From positions 1 through 37,465 of the forward strand of contig DATFYM010000118.1 in assembly GCA_035315065.1 (NCBI GenBank): a stretch of 37,465 nt of DNA. Direction: 5' to 3'. Numbering within the stretch: position 1 is the stretch's first letter; each line of letters starts with the position of its first letter. The notes under the pieces are model-generated. The model was not told where the DNA came from. It made no database searches and was given only the letters and a program-made list of their open reading frames with translations. Shown piece after piece: positions 1 through 8,151 of this stretch. A program made the position numbers and the translations under genes. The DNA is from DATFYM01 sp035315065. Its GTDB lineage: Bacteria; Acidobacteriota; Terriglobia; UBA7540.

Positions 1-1
1 C

Positions 2-190
2 CCCTATGATAGCGGGCCCAACCCGTTCGCTCCCGTCGGCAAGGGTCGCATTGATTGGGTGAAGATCTTTGCTCATGTGCGCAAAGCCGGTACCGAGCAC
101 ATCTTTGTCGAGCAGGACCGCTGCGACGGCAGTCCGTTCGAAGCTATTACGACCAGCTTTAACTATTTGAAGAATCTCCGCCTGAGCTGA
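2..190 (+). CDS. Sugar-phosphate isomerase/epimerase family protein, C-terminal end (partial)
   Basis: The window opens inside this gene; 62 codons remain before TGA at 188-190. The residues 'VGKGRIDWVKIF' followed by 'AGTEHIFVEQDRCDGSP' are typical of the last beta-strands of xylose-isomerase-like TIM barrels, where the 'G.G..DW' turn and a Glu near the end of the barrel ('FVEQD') help form the metal/sugar site. A complete, Tat-exported member of the same superfamily lies at 27404-28360, so the genome carries several. The substrate cannot be told from the tail. The next gene starts more than 400 bp downstream, so an operon with it is unlikely. Confidence 0.8.
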   Translation, partial: PYDSGPNPFAPVGKGRIDWVKIFAHVRKAGTEHIFVEQDRCDGSPFEAITTSFNYLKNLRLS

Positions 191-617
191 TGGCCACGGC
201 CAGACGTGGTCGATGATCCGCACATTCGTCTCCCCATACAGGCCCGTTACGGCGATAGCCGTAGGAAGAGACTCGCAAATCGCCTGTCCATGCCCATTTT
301 GGATTCTTGGCGGGAAATCCCCATACCACAGCGCTTTGTTTGATACTCGAGCTGTTCTCATCAGGAATACGTAAACCCGGGGCTACTAAGCACGAGCTAT
401 GCGCCCCGTCGTGGAGGCCTCCTGGCCGCGTGAAGAGCCAGGCGGAAGGGCTCGCGCGGAAGAACATAGCGAGCGGCGCTAAGCCAGCCGCGAGGCGCGA
501 TGACGCTGAAGGCCGGTGTTCACGAAGCCTGCTTGGCGACATTCTCCAGGAACGAAGACGCGCTCCAGGAACCAAGACGCGCACCCAGACGTATTAGTCG
601 GTAGTGGAGACAGAGGC
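191..617. other. 427-bp gap without a convincing gene
   Basis: Open frames here on both strands lack family resemblance and ribosome binding sites. A short imperfect direct repeat, 'CCAGGAACGAAGACGCGC' / 'CCAGGAACCAAGACGCGC', lies at about 547-582, close upstream of the permease gene. No PadR-type regulator, often found next to ADOP permeases, is visible. The stretch may be decayed coding DNA, but I cannot assign it. Confidence 0.4.
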
Positions 618-3085
618 GTGTTGGAGAACCTCATTCGCGACATGAAGCACGGCGTGAGGTCTTTGCTCCGGGACAAGGGGTTTGCCTCGACGGTGGTGCT
701 GACTCTGGCCATTTGCATTGCGGCGTACACCGTTACGTTCGCGATTGTCTACTCGGTTCTCTTGCGCCCGTTGCCGGGTCCAAACGCCGATGCGATCGTA
801 CTGATGTCCAACCAGTATCCGAAGGCCGGTGTCATCGATCAAACCAACAGCAGCGCCCCGGATTACTTCGATCGTCTCCGCGTGGTGACGGCTTTAGAAG
901 AACAGGCGATGTACCGGGCCGTGGATCAGACGCTGGAGGTCAACGGCATGCCGGAGCAGGTTTCGGGCATGGCCGTGACGCCATCCTTCTTCGAGCTGGT
1001 GGGGATCCCTCCGGCGCGCGGGCGGGCATTTACCCCGGAGGAGGGCAAGATCGGCAACGAGCACAAAGTGGTTCTCAGCCATGCGCTGTGGCAGCAGCTT
1101 TGTGGCGGCGACCCCTCTGCGATTGGACGCGAGCTGCGTCTGGATGGCACGGCTTTCACCATCGTGGGCGTCATGCCGCGGGGTTTCGTCTTCCTGAGAC
1201 CGCAAGTGCGCTTCTGGGTCCCCCTGACGTTCACCGCCGAGGAGAAGACTCAGTATCACAGCAACGACTGGAGCCACATCGGGCGGCTCAATCCGGGGGC
1301 CACCTTGGCCCAGGTCCAATCGCAGATCACCGCTCTCAACGCCGCCAACCTTGAACGGCTTCCCGAGTGGAAGGACACCCTCATCAAGGCGGGCTTCTAT
1401 ACCAAAGTGGAACTCCTTCAGCACGTGCTGGTGAAAGATGTAGAAGGCGCGCTGTACCTGCTATGGGGCGGAGCGGTGTTCGTGCTGCTGATTGGAGGCT
1501 TGAACATCGCTAACCTGGCGCTGGCCCGCTGGAGCGTTCGCGGCAAGGAGGTCGCTACCCGATTGGCGCTGGGCGCGAGCCGAGCCCAGCTCTCGCGCCA
1601 GTTGGTGGTGGAAAACGTGCTCGTGGCAGGGGCGGGCGGCATGGGGGTGTCCTGCTCGGTGCAGCGCTCCTGCGGGCGGTGGCGGCGCTTGGGCTCGACC
1701 GCTTTCCCCGGGCGGACGAAGTTCGCATCGATGGCACCGTGGTTTCTGTCGTCCTCGGGTTGGCCGCGGTAGTGGGGGCGCTGGTCGGACTCGTGCCGAT
1801 GGCCGGCGCTTTCAAAGTGAACCTGAGCGCCATGCTCCGTGAGGGCGGGCGGACGGGCACAAGCGGCATCCAGAGCCGCAAGTTGCGCCAGACCCTGGTA
1901 GGCGCTGAGATTGGACTGGCCTTCGTGCTGTTGGCCGGAGCGGGACTGCTCCTGGCCAGCTTCCGCCACCTGCTAACGGTTGATCCAGGCTTCACGAGTC
2001 AAGGTGTGGTAACCGCGTCAACCAGCGCGCCGGAAGCCCGGTATCGAAGCGATGCGGAGTTGCGGACTCTGTTGAACCGGGCACTGGATTCCATTCGACA
2101 CTTGCCAGGCGTGGCCGTCGCCGGGGCGACCACCGAGATTCCTTTGGGCGACAACTACAGTTCCAGCGTCATCATGGCCGAGGGTCATGTCATGAACCCA
2201 GGCGAGTCCGTCATCTCTCCGTACCGTCTCACTGTCACCCCCGGCTACTTCGAGACGATGAATATCGCCCTGATGCGCGGGCGCTACTTCGAGGAAGGCG
2301 ACAATGAGAGCGGCGCGCCGGTGATCATCGTCGACGACCGGCTGGCCCGCCATTTCTGGCCGAATCGAGATCCGATAGGACAGCGAATGTTCAGACCGCG
2401 GAATCCGGAAGAACTAGCCCACCCTGATGTCAACACACGCTGGTACCGAGTGGTTGGGGTGGTCCGGTCCGTCAGGATGGAGGATCTTGCCGGAGCCAAG
2501 GGGGCGTCCGGCGCCTACTACTTCCCCTACGCGCAGAACCCTTCGCGCGATTACACGTTGGCGGTCAGGACCGCGGGCGAGACGGGCGCCATGGCGCGTG
2601 CGGTTCGCACGGCAGTGGCCCGAATCGATCCGGAGCTGGCACTCTTCGACGTCAAGACCATGAACGAGCGTGCTGCGCATTCGATGTCGTCTCGCCGGAC
2701 GTCGCTCATGCTGGCATTGGCGTTTGGCGGCCTGGCGCTGTTCCTCTCGGCGATTGGCACTTACGGTGTTCTCGCCTACTTGGTGGCACAGCGGAGGCGC
2801 GAGATCGCCATCCGGGTGGCACTGGGCAGCACGGGAGCCGGGGTAGTGACCCTGGTCCTCAGGCAAGGCCTGGTGCTCGTCGCCATCGGGCTGGCGGCGG
2901 GATTCGTCGGCGCGGCCGGGTTGCAGAAGGTAGTCGCAAGCCAACTGTACGGCGTTCGGCCGCTGGATCCGCTGGTGATCAGCGCTGTAACTGTGCTACT
3001 GGGGACGATCGCGCTCGCTGCCTGTGCAGTGCCAGCGTGGCGCGCTGCGCGGATGGATCCGGTTGCAGTGCTGAAGGAAGAATGA
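618..3085 (+). pseudogene. ADOP-type ABC permease (MacB/FtsX-like), split by a -1 frameshift
   Basis: This is a two-module MacB-like permease of the acidobacterial duplicated orphan permease type: N-terminal membrane helix, MacB periplasmic core, FtsX block, then a second core and FtsX block. The usual start 'ENLIRD(M/L)(K/R)HG' fits GTG 618, with GGAG at 606-609; downstream ATG 642 is less likely. Frame 0 gives 'KEVATRLALGAS', then loses sense after 'VAGAGGMG'. The sequence resumes one base earlier as 'VLLGAALLRAVAALGLDRF' and runs to TGA 3085 with the second FtsX motif 'REIAIRVALGS'. The break falls in the G run 1643-1647; six Gs instead of five would restore one product of about 822 residues, the normal family length. 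No ATPase gene is adjacent, as expected for orphan permeases. Either a recent mutation or a sequencing indel; if an indel, the gene is intact. Confidence 0.88.
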
Positions 3086-3094
3086 GTAACCGAT

Positions 3095-3514
3095 ATGAAT
3101 GATCCTTATGATTTACAGCGGTTTGTAGATGCGCAGAACCCGATGTTTGAGCAGGTGTGTTCAGAGTTGCAGGCAGGAAGCAAAGAGGGGCACTGGATGT
3201 GGTTTGTATTCCCTCAGCTTAAGGGTTTAGGTCATCGTTGGATGGCAAGCAAATTCGGCATCTCTTCGCGGGCCGAAGCCGAAGCATATCTGCGGCATCC
3301 AATTCTCGGACCTAGATTAAGAGAGTGCACTCGGCTTGTGAACCTTGTGGACGGGCGTTCAATAGAGCAGATCTTCGGCTACCCGGATGACCTGAAGTTC
3401 GGATCTTCTATGACTCTGTTTGCTGAAGTGGCATCTGACAAAGAGATTTTCATGAACGCCCTGCAAAAGTACTTCGGTGGCCAGCCTGATGGCCTGACTC
3501 TTGACCGGCTGTAA
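3095..3514 (+). CDS. DUF1810 family protein
   Basis: A 139-residue soluble protein with the full DUF1810 pattern: 'DLQRFVDAQ' at the start, 'HWMWFVFPQLKGLG' near residues 30-43, 'YLRHPILGPRLREC' in the middle, and a closing 'DGLTLDRL'. Length equals that of the family, so it is complete. No signal peptide or membrane segment is present. The biochemical role of DUF1810 is not established. ATG 3095 follows the permease stop by nine bases; the purine-rich 'AAGGAAGAA' before that stop may serve as its ribosome site at long spacing. Base composition is clearly lower in GC than the permease before it, which suggests a separate, perhaps transferred, origin. Confidence 0.9.
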   Translation: MNDPYDLQRFVDAQNPMFEQVCSELQAGSKEGHWMWFVFPQLKGLGHRWMASKFGISSRAEAEAYLRHPILGPRLRECTRLVNLVDGRSIEQIFGYPDDLKFGSSMTLFAEVASDKEIFMNALQKYFGGQPDGLTLDRL

Positions 3515-3578
3515 TTATGCCAGGCTCCGCCCCGGCCCACCTAGAACTTCTCAAAAGCAGCAGTCGCGACCATTCTCC

Positions 3579-3599
3579 GCCAAGGGTGAACCCCTTGGC
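3579..3599. other. Intergenic hairpin
   Basis: GCCAAGGG, a five-base loop, then CCCTTGGC form a perfect 8-bp stem 65 bp after the DUF1810 stop. There is no T tract directly after it, only a short 'TTTT' a few bases on, so it is at best a weak terminator. Confidence 0.4.
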
Positions 3600-4053
3600 C
3601 AACTTTTGCCCTGCTTAGCTCTTCCATGCGGCATGGCTGTGGTGTGTTAAACGTCGCGCTCGGAAATACCCTTAGATTCCGGTTCGCCCGAGCCTTAAGG
3701 ATTCCGACTGGGCATCGGCAGCTCGGGAGCCAGCGCCCCCGAACAACCATAAGTGTTGGGAAGTCCCCTTATCACCACTGATTTGTCAGCTTCTCAAGCG
3801 CCTCGGGAGAGGCATAGATCCTCCCTTGTCGGAATAGTGTTTTACCCACGATTGAGCAGAGTTAATCCGGGACGACGGGCACTGGAGATAATCCACTCGG
3901 ACGCACTACGGCCTACCCATAGAAGTGCCGTAAACTCGCGTAGGACTGTCGGCCGCGCCTTCCCGCGAGCAACGCCGTAGGCCCGCAGGGCATTCGACAC
4001 AACCCTGCAAGACTATTACTCGCGACTTAATAATGCTACGTAAGATATTGTTC

Positions 4054-4082
4054 TTGACAATGAAGACTATGTGGATTATCAT
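4054..4082 (+). promoter_or_regulatory. Sigma-70-type promoter
   Basis: TTGACA at 4054-4059 and TATCAT at 4077-4082 are separated by exactly 17 bases in an AT-rich stretch. It points at the gene beginning at 4194 and implies a leader of roughly 100 bases. This is the best -35/-10 pair I found in the window. Confidence 0.55.
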
Positions 4083-4193
4083 ATCTCTTTAGGCTAGCTT
4101 CGGACCGAATGCGGCTGTGGGTTGCCGTTAGTCGAAATAGAGAATAGTCCGGCGGCATGGTATCGGGGCGAAGCAGGCCGAGGAGATTAGTGC

Positions 4194-5012
4194 ATGTCAT
4201 TAGTCGAACGTGAAATGACGCCAGCTCAAATCGCTGCCAGCCAGGCCAACGGCAAGAAATCGAAAGGACCCAAGACCCCGGAAGGCAAGGCGCGCGTTTC
4301 CCTCAACGCGCTCAAGACAAGGACTCGCCGTCCAAATTCAAGGGGATCTTCGACCGTTTGGACCTGATCGAGAAATGGTGTGAGGCGCAAACGTGTCCCG
4401 CCGAGTATCCGGGGACGATGCGTGAGCTTTACGGTGAGTGTCCCACCCTGGCCGGGGAAAGGATCAGGTTGCTGATCATTGACTACTTCGGCGACGACGA
4501 GGCGGCGATGCACAAAGCCTGCGAGGAATTGCCCAAGTGGTTCGAGCAGGAACGGAACGACGTGGAGCAGGAGCGCGAACTCTACCATCGGGAGATGACC
4601 ATCAGGGAGAAAGCCGGGCCAAACCTGACCCAGGAGTACGTAGATAAGAAGGAAGCCGCGCTCGAGAGACAGCTCCGCGAGCACACTCGGCTCCTGCTCC
4701 AGTTGAAGACCAAGCGGTCCGAAATAGGGAACAAGGAACAGGGAACAGGAAAGGACAGGGAACATGGAGAAGTCGCGCCAGGCGTCGCCGTCCGAAGCGG
4801 GGGACGTAGAGGCGGTCCCGCACGCGGGGCCGGCATCTTCCCCGCAATCCGCCGTCGCAACGCCACCCGGCACCGTAGGCGGCGCTTCCTTCTCCCAAAA
4901 CCCTGAAAACCTCTGCGAGAACCCTTCGAGGGAACATGAGACGGTGGCGGCCGGGGCGGTGGCGGCGAAAAATGAAAAAATGGGTCAATCAAACCTGGCA
5001 AGTGCTGTATAA
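4194..5012 (+). pseudogene. 'SQANGKKSKGPKTPEGK' family protein, frame-broken
   Basis: ATG 4194 opens a protein containing 'ASQANGKKSKGPKTPEGKA' and 'SLNALK', the N-terminal mark of a family common in acidobacterial genomes whose function is unknown to me. The frame then ends at a TGA near 4365. Sense continues in the frame one base back ('SPSKFKGIFDRLDLIEKWCE' onward, through a long charged, Glu/Gln/Arg-rich helical region to about residue 175), as if one base was lost around 4310-4325. At a tract of GGGAACA heptads (4727-4764) the better-looking tail moves by +1 into the frame ending at 5012 ('SQNPENLCENPSREHE'). Unshifted, the middle frame stops at 4906. So the locus has at least one and probably two frame changes. 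Start 4196 upstream of the promoter-proximal leader fits the promoter at 4054. Whether any functional protein is made is uncertain. Confidence 0.6.
4727..4764 (+). repeat. GGGAACA heptad tract inside a coding region
   Basis: Units GGGAACA, AGGAACA, GGGAACA at 4727-4747, a degenerate 10-bp stretch, then GGGAACA at 4758-4764. Seven is 1 modulo 3, so adding one unit moves the reading frame by +1, which is the offset seen between the two halves of the host gene here. No inverted partner arm was found. Confidence 0.7.
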
Positions 5013-5159
5013 TCAATGACATGACCCTAAAAACAAACCTGGAACAAACCTGATAAGTCCTTTAGAATTGAAGCGTCCGGAGAAACAAACCTGGAACAAA
5101 CCTGGTAAGTCATTGGTCCGGGAAGGCCCTCCCAAAAACAAACCCGGGAACAAACCTGA
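4989..5159 (+). repeat. Degenerate ~53-bp tandem repeat with AACAAACCTGG core
   Basis: The core 'AAACCTG' followed by a short variable segment recurs at about 4991, 5046, 5098 and 5153. The last three copies carry a doubled 11-mer AACAAACCTGG (5032-5052, 5085-5106, 5137-5159; the last with CCCGGG). The spacing between copies is 52-55 bp. The sequence between cores is largely diverged. The third and fourth copies lie in the 5' end of the next ORF. Confidence 0.65.
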
Positions 5160-5424
5160 CTCAACTCCGTGCTCCGACGCCAGAGAGCATCAACGCCGGG
5201 TGAAGACGCGAGCCACCGACATTCCCGGTTTGCGGCTGCCGACCTGGGAAGAGGTGGTTTTTCGGGAATACCATCCCTGGGATCGTCGCCATCTCGTGAT
5301 CGACACTGTTGGCCGTACGGTGAGGCAAAAGGTCGACATCCTTCGAAAAATGGTGCTGCACGGCCGACCTTATCCAGGCCAGCCTGAAGAATGGGTCGAG
5401 CCTGCCCAACAACGGTATGGTTGA
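5068..5424 (+). CDS. Hypothetical protein, small, unknown function
   Basis: 118 codons from TTG 5068. The first 40 residues are repeat-derived and rich in Lys, Asn and Pro ('NKPGKS', 'NKPGNKP'). The part from about residue 45 on is more ordinary: 'DIPGLRLPTWEEVVFREYHPWDR' is followed by an amphipathic stretch and 'HGRPYPGQPEEWVEPAQQRYG'. I recognise no family. The true start may be inside, for instance GTG 5200. The stop overlaps the next start as ATGGTTGA, so the two are probably translated together. No signal peptide or membrane segment is seen. Confidence 0.5.
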   Translation: MKRPEKQTWNKPGKSLVREGPPKNKPGNKPDSTPCSDAREHQRRVKTRATDIPGLRLPTWEEVVFREYHPWDRRHLVIDTVGRTVRQKVDILRKMVLHGRPYPGQPEEWVEPAQQRYG

Positions 5425-5650
5425 ACCTGTCGAGTTCATTTATTCACGAGATCGAGAGCGGCGAGTTGTGATCCTCAGGCACCCATCAGGTTCCTATGGT
5501 TACAAGGAAGAGCTTCACTTCAAGAATGAGACCGCGGAAGGTTGGGCGCCCCTTTACAGTCCACCCTCCTTTTACGACAGCCTGGAAACTGCAAGACGCG
5601 AGATCCGACATAACGTCCCCTGGCTGGTAGAACCGCATACAGGGGACTAG
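5417..5650 (+). CDS. Hypothetical protein, 77 aa, coupled to the upstream ORF
   Basis: ATG 5417 overlaps the stop of the previous ORF by eight bases, an arrangement typical of translational coupling. The product has alternating hydrophobic/charged strands ('RERRVVILRHPSGSYGYKEE'), then 'GWAPLYSPPSFYDSLETARREIRHNVPWL', which looks like a compact alpha/beta domain. I cannot name the family. No membrane segment. The two-gene pair could be a small functional module, but no toxin-antitoxin signature is visible. Two hairpins follow its stop. Confidence 0.55.
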   Translation: MVEPVEFIYSRDRERRVVILRHPSGSYGYKEELHFKNETAEGWAPLYSPPSFYDSLETARREIRHNVPWLVEPHTGD

Positions 5651-5735
5651 CCAATCTCCCCCCGAGGCTGAACTCGTCCCCCACAGGCCGCACCGCGAAA
5701 CCGGCAAAGTGCGTCTTCCCCTCCTCAATTGAGAA

Positions 5736-5779
5736 CCCGCGCGGGCTGCGCGGGCCAGTGTCGCCTCGGAACGACACTG
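5736..5779. other. Tandem perfect hairpins after the small gene pair
   Basis: CCCGCGC/GCGCGGG (5736-5754, 7-bp stem, 5-nt loop) is followed at once by CAGTGTCG/CGACACTG (5756-5779, 8-bp stem, 8-nt loop). No T tract follows, so a terminator role is possible but not shown. Confidence 0.45.
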
Positions 5780-5944
5780 TCGCCCCAAGGCTCCACTCGT
5801 GACGCACTCATAAATACAGCGCGGACACTGAAGCCATGATTCCGTTACATATAGGGTCTACAGTGGGATTGGTTAGGCAATTGCTACCAAGCGAGCGAAC
5901 GCCCGAACGACAATCCTGAAGCTAAAAGGATAAGGGAGGATGAA

Positions 5945-6412
5945 ATGAATACAGCAAGGCTCGAAGTGTTTCGAAACACGCCGTCACAGTCCACCGGCTC
6001 TCTCGCCCGAAAGGCTGTCGCGACCACACTGGTGGTGGCCTTCACCATTTGCTCGACGGCATCGGCCGCGGGTGGCCCGTTTTCGCCGCAGACTGGGACC
6101 GAGAAGGCTCCGACGCTGAAGGAACGTGTCTTGGCCATCCCGCCGCACGCGATGGTTCAAGTTAAGCTACGCAGTAAGGAGAAGATCAAAGGGCGCTTGG
6201 GCGAAGTCACCAACGAGGGTTTTGTTGTTCAAACCGCAATCGGCGACAAAATCGACAATCAGAAGGTCTCCTTCAACGACGTGAAGTCCATCAAGGTTAC
6301 TGAAGGAGGTGGGAAGGGCGCCACAGTGGCCTCCTATATTATCGTGGGTGCTGTCGTCGGAGTCGCAGCGTTTATCGCGATTCTGTACGCGGTGGCAGCC
6401 CACGCCGATTGA
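5945..6412 (+). CDS. Secreted/membrane protein with LSm-like strand motif
   Basis: 155 residues with an excellent ribosome site (AAGGGAGG at 5930-5937). Residues 22-42 are hydrophobic and end at 'TASAA', a likely signal peptide with a long N-region. Residues 68-105 ('AMVQVKLRSKEKIKGRLG' then 'GFVVQT', 'FNDVKSIKV') resemble the small beta-barrel 'K-x-G-R-(I/L)' strands seen in many acidobacterial exported proteins; residues 127-152 form a C-terminal membrane helix. I infer an envelope protein anchored at its C-terminus. Function is unknown. It stands alone between an unassigned gap and a permease remnant. Confidence 0.75.
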   Translation: MNTARLEVFRNTPSQSTGSLARKAVATTLVVAFTICSTASAAGGPFSPQTGTEKAPTLKERVLAIPPHAMVQVKLRSKEKIKGRLGEVTNEGFVVQTAIGDKIDNQKVSFNDVKSIKVTEGGGKGATVASYIIVGAVVGVAAFIAILYAVAAHAD

Positions 6413-6677
6413 TGCGGCGGATTTGCACCGCAACTTAGTCCGAATCGACATCATTAACCGGAGCAAGAAGGCTTAAGCCGCGGGCTGGCGCAAAGCTTAG
6501 TTAGGGCTGGAGTTTCGACATTTCTCTTTGTTCGGCCTCGGACACTGCCGTCGCAGAACCGGACACTGCAATGCCTCACGCGCTCGCCAATTTACCAGAT
6601 AAGGATCTTTTTAATCTGTGACTTAGCTGCTACGAAAGCTCTGGCAAGGCGCTTGCACCCTCCCGTGGAGCTGTCGA

Positions 6678-7094
6678 TTGTCGGTTGACTTGCTCACTCC
6701 GGATCGGCTGAACGCCCTGGTGTTCGGTGGCTTCGCGGCAGTCGCGCTGGCGATTGCCGTGGTCGGCGTCACGGGCGTGCTGGCGTTCTCGGTCAGTCGG
6801 CGGACGCGCGAGTTCGGAATCCGCCTCGCTCTTGGCGCTGAGCCACAGAATCTCCTGACGCGTGTGATCGCTGAAGGCGCCGTGATGGCGGCTGCGGGCA
6901 TCCTCGCAGGCGCGGCGTGCGGGTACGCACTGGCGCGCCTGGCAGGCAGCTACGTCCAAGACGTGCAGACGCCAGATGTCGTGACGGTGCTTGGCTCGGC
7001 GGTCGTGCTGCTGGCCGCCGCGGTGGCGGGCTCAGTGGTGCCGGCGGCGCGCGCCGCCCGCGTTGATGTCATGCAAGCGTTGCGGTCGGAGTAA
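6678..7094 (+). pseudogene. C-terminal remnant of a second ADOP-type permease
   Basis: Only the last FtsX block survives: 'LLTPDRLNALVFGGFAAVALA', 'SVSRRTREFGIRLALGAEP', and the closing 'PAARAARVDVMQALRSE', about 138 residues with three hydrophobic helices. Family members are about 800 residues, so some 80% is missing upstream. Sense fades at about 6620-6680 and the nominal TTG 6678 is not a credible start. It is a deletion remnant rather than a sequencing frameshift, because no upstream permease sequence is present in any frame. It is much closer to other ADOP proteins than to the copy at 618-3085. Confidence 0.85.
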
Positions 7095-7121
7095 CCTGCG
7101 CTCGGTGTGGGTTGGAAGCGT

Positions 7122-7206
7122 GAAGCCAGAAGAGGAAGCGAGAAGTCAGTAGACAGAAGGAAGATCTCTTCATTCTGACTCCTGTCTTCTGTCTCCTCTC
7201 TTCCGG
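7122..7206. repeat. Heptad inverted-repeat cassette (AGACAGA type)
   Basis: Left arm heptads AGAAGTC-AGTAGAC-AGAAGGA face a right arm TCTGACT-CCTGTCT-TCTGTCT-CCTCTCT. The cassette fills the gap between two convergent genes and its right end lies two bases from the stop of the DUF1059 gene. Confidence 0.75.
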
Positions 7207-7207
7207 T

Positions 7208-7393
7208 TTAGCTTTCTTCTTTAATCGCCGCCTTCACCATAGCGAGGATGGGGGGGGGGACATTCGACGCCGGGATGTGGTGGTCCCTCTCGGCGTGCTC
7301 GGCGGCGAGTTTCAAGACTTCATCTTCATTCTCAGCCCGAATCTCAGTGGGACAGTTTATCCCGAGGTCCCGGCAACGCAGCACTTTGGTCAT
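7208..7393 (-). CDS. DUF1059 small protein
   Basis: 61 residues beginning 'MTKVLRCRDLGINC', with Cys7 and Cys14, an acidic central helix 'ENEDEVLKLAAEHAERDHHI' and a short tail. This matches DUF1059, small soluble proteins suggested to bind metal through the Cys and His residues (here Cys7, Cys14, His33, His38, His39). The ribosome site AGGAGGAGG lies about six bases before the ATG. The coding strand contains a run of ten Cs (G10 at 7250-7259) encoding three prolines, a likely slippage site. The gene is divergent from the sigma-factor gene. Confidence 0.9.
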   Translation of the reverse strand: MTKVLRCRDLGINCPTEIRAENEDEVLKLAAEHAERDHHIPASNVPPPILAMVKAAIKEES

Positions 7394-7440
7394 TAACGCC
7401 TCCTCCTAGAAGACTTTCGACAACGCCTCGGTATCATACC

Positions 7441-7517
7441 AGTCGAAAAGTCGAAAGTCGAAGGTTAAGTCGGCGGTCTTCACTTTCGACTCTCGACTCT
7501 CAACTTTCGACTTTCGC
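7441..7517. repeat. Heptad inverted-repeat cassette (AGTCGAA type)
   Basis: Left arm 'AGTCGAAAAGTCGAAAGTCGAA', right arm built of ACTTTCG/ACTCTCG heptads, about 20 bases between. Unlike most cassettes here it lies between two divergent starts, not next to a stop codon. Confidence 0.8.
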
Positions 7518-7587
7518 TTTGACTACTTGTAAAAATCAGCCAATCCGCTTACCCTATTCTGCTCGTATCTCTAAGGAGAACGAAAGC

Positions 7588-8151
7588 GTGGCGCTGAACA
7601 TCCAAATGAAACCGGAAGAACAGGGCGCTGACCTTCGACTCATGCAGCGGATTGCATCCGGCGACCAAGCGGCGCTGGCCACCCTCTACGACCGCTACAG
7701 CTCGGTATTGTACTCGGTGGCCAAGCGGGTCCTCACCGACACCGGGGCGGCCGAGGAGATCCTGCAAGACGTTTTTCTCCAGGTCTGGCGCAACGCCTCG
7801 CGATTCGATCCGCAGCGCGGCAGCCTTTCGGGCTGGCTGCTGGTCACCACCCGGAATCGAGCCATCGACCGATTGCGCCGTCGCGCCTCCCCGGGTTCCG
7901 ACCCGGCTCCGGAAGGATTGGCGATACCGGGCGCCAGCCTGGAGATGAGCGCGGCGCAGGGCGAAATGATGGCGCGAGTGAAGGCGGCTCTCGGGGGCCT
8001 TCCTCCCGGACAGCGGGCGGCGCTGGAGATGGCCTATTTCGAGGGTCTCACCCACAGTGAAATCGCAGAGCGCAGCGGTGAGCCGCTGGGTACTGTCAAG
8101 ACCCGGCTCCGCACCGCGCTGCAAGTGCTGAAGAAGGCGTTGAACCCGTGA
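7588..8151 (+). CDS. sigK: ECF RNA polymerase sigma factor, SigK type
   Basis: Sigma-70 factor of the extracytoplasmic-function class, directing RNA polymerase to a stress or envelope regulon. I chose GTG 7588 because AAGGAGAA (7573-7580) sits correctly before it; 187 residues result. Region 2 runs from about residue 25 ('DQAALATLYDRYSSVLY', 'AAEEILQDVFLQVWRNA', 'GWLLVTTRNRAIDRLRRR'), region 4 from about 137 ('LPPGQRAALEMAYFEGLTHSEIA', 'GTVKTRLRTAL'). The next gene overlaps it by four bases (GTGA) and is an RskA anti-sigma factor, the standard SigK/RskA pair. Symbol by analogy with that pair, not by orthology. Confidence 0.93.
   Translation: MALNIQMKPEEQGADLRLMQRIASGDQAALATLYDRYSSVLYSVAKRVLTDTGAAEEILQDVFLQVWRNASRFDPQRGSLSGWLLVTTRNRAIDRLRRRASPGSDPAPEGLAIPGASLEMSAAQGEMMARVKAALGGLPPGQRAALEMAYFEGLTHSEIAERSGEPLGTVKTRLRTALQVLKKALNP

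Larger units (their letters stand above)
3515..4193. other. 679-bp gap, no gene recognised
   Basis: Two short open frames (3541-3750 minus, 3753-3980 plus) show no recognisable family or ribosome site. The final 170 bases are AT-rich compared with the surroundings and contain a promoter. The rest may be decayed DNA or an unrecognised RNA; I see no tRNA or rRNA signature. Confidence 0.45.

Noticed and set aside
1643..1647. Programmed frameshift in the ADOP permease
   Set aside because: No slippery heptamer of the known type and no downstream pseudoknot is evident; the family is normally made from one frame.
5520..5807. 95-codon minus-strand ORF with a fairly protein-like first half
   Set aside because: Its start has no ribosome site, the second half is antisense to the small gene at 5417, and I recognise no family. 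It may be a fragment of an old gene, but I cannot support it.
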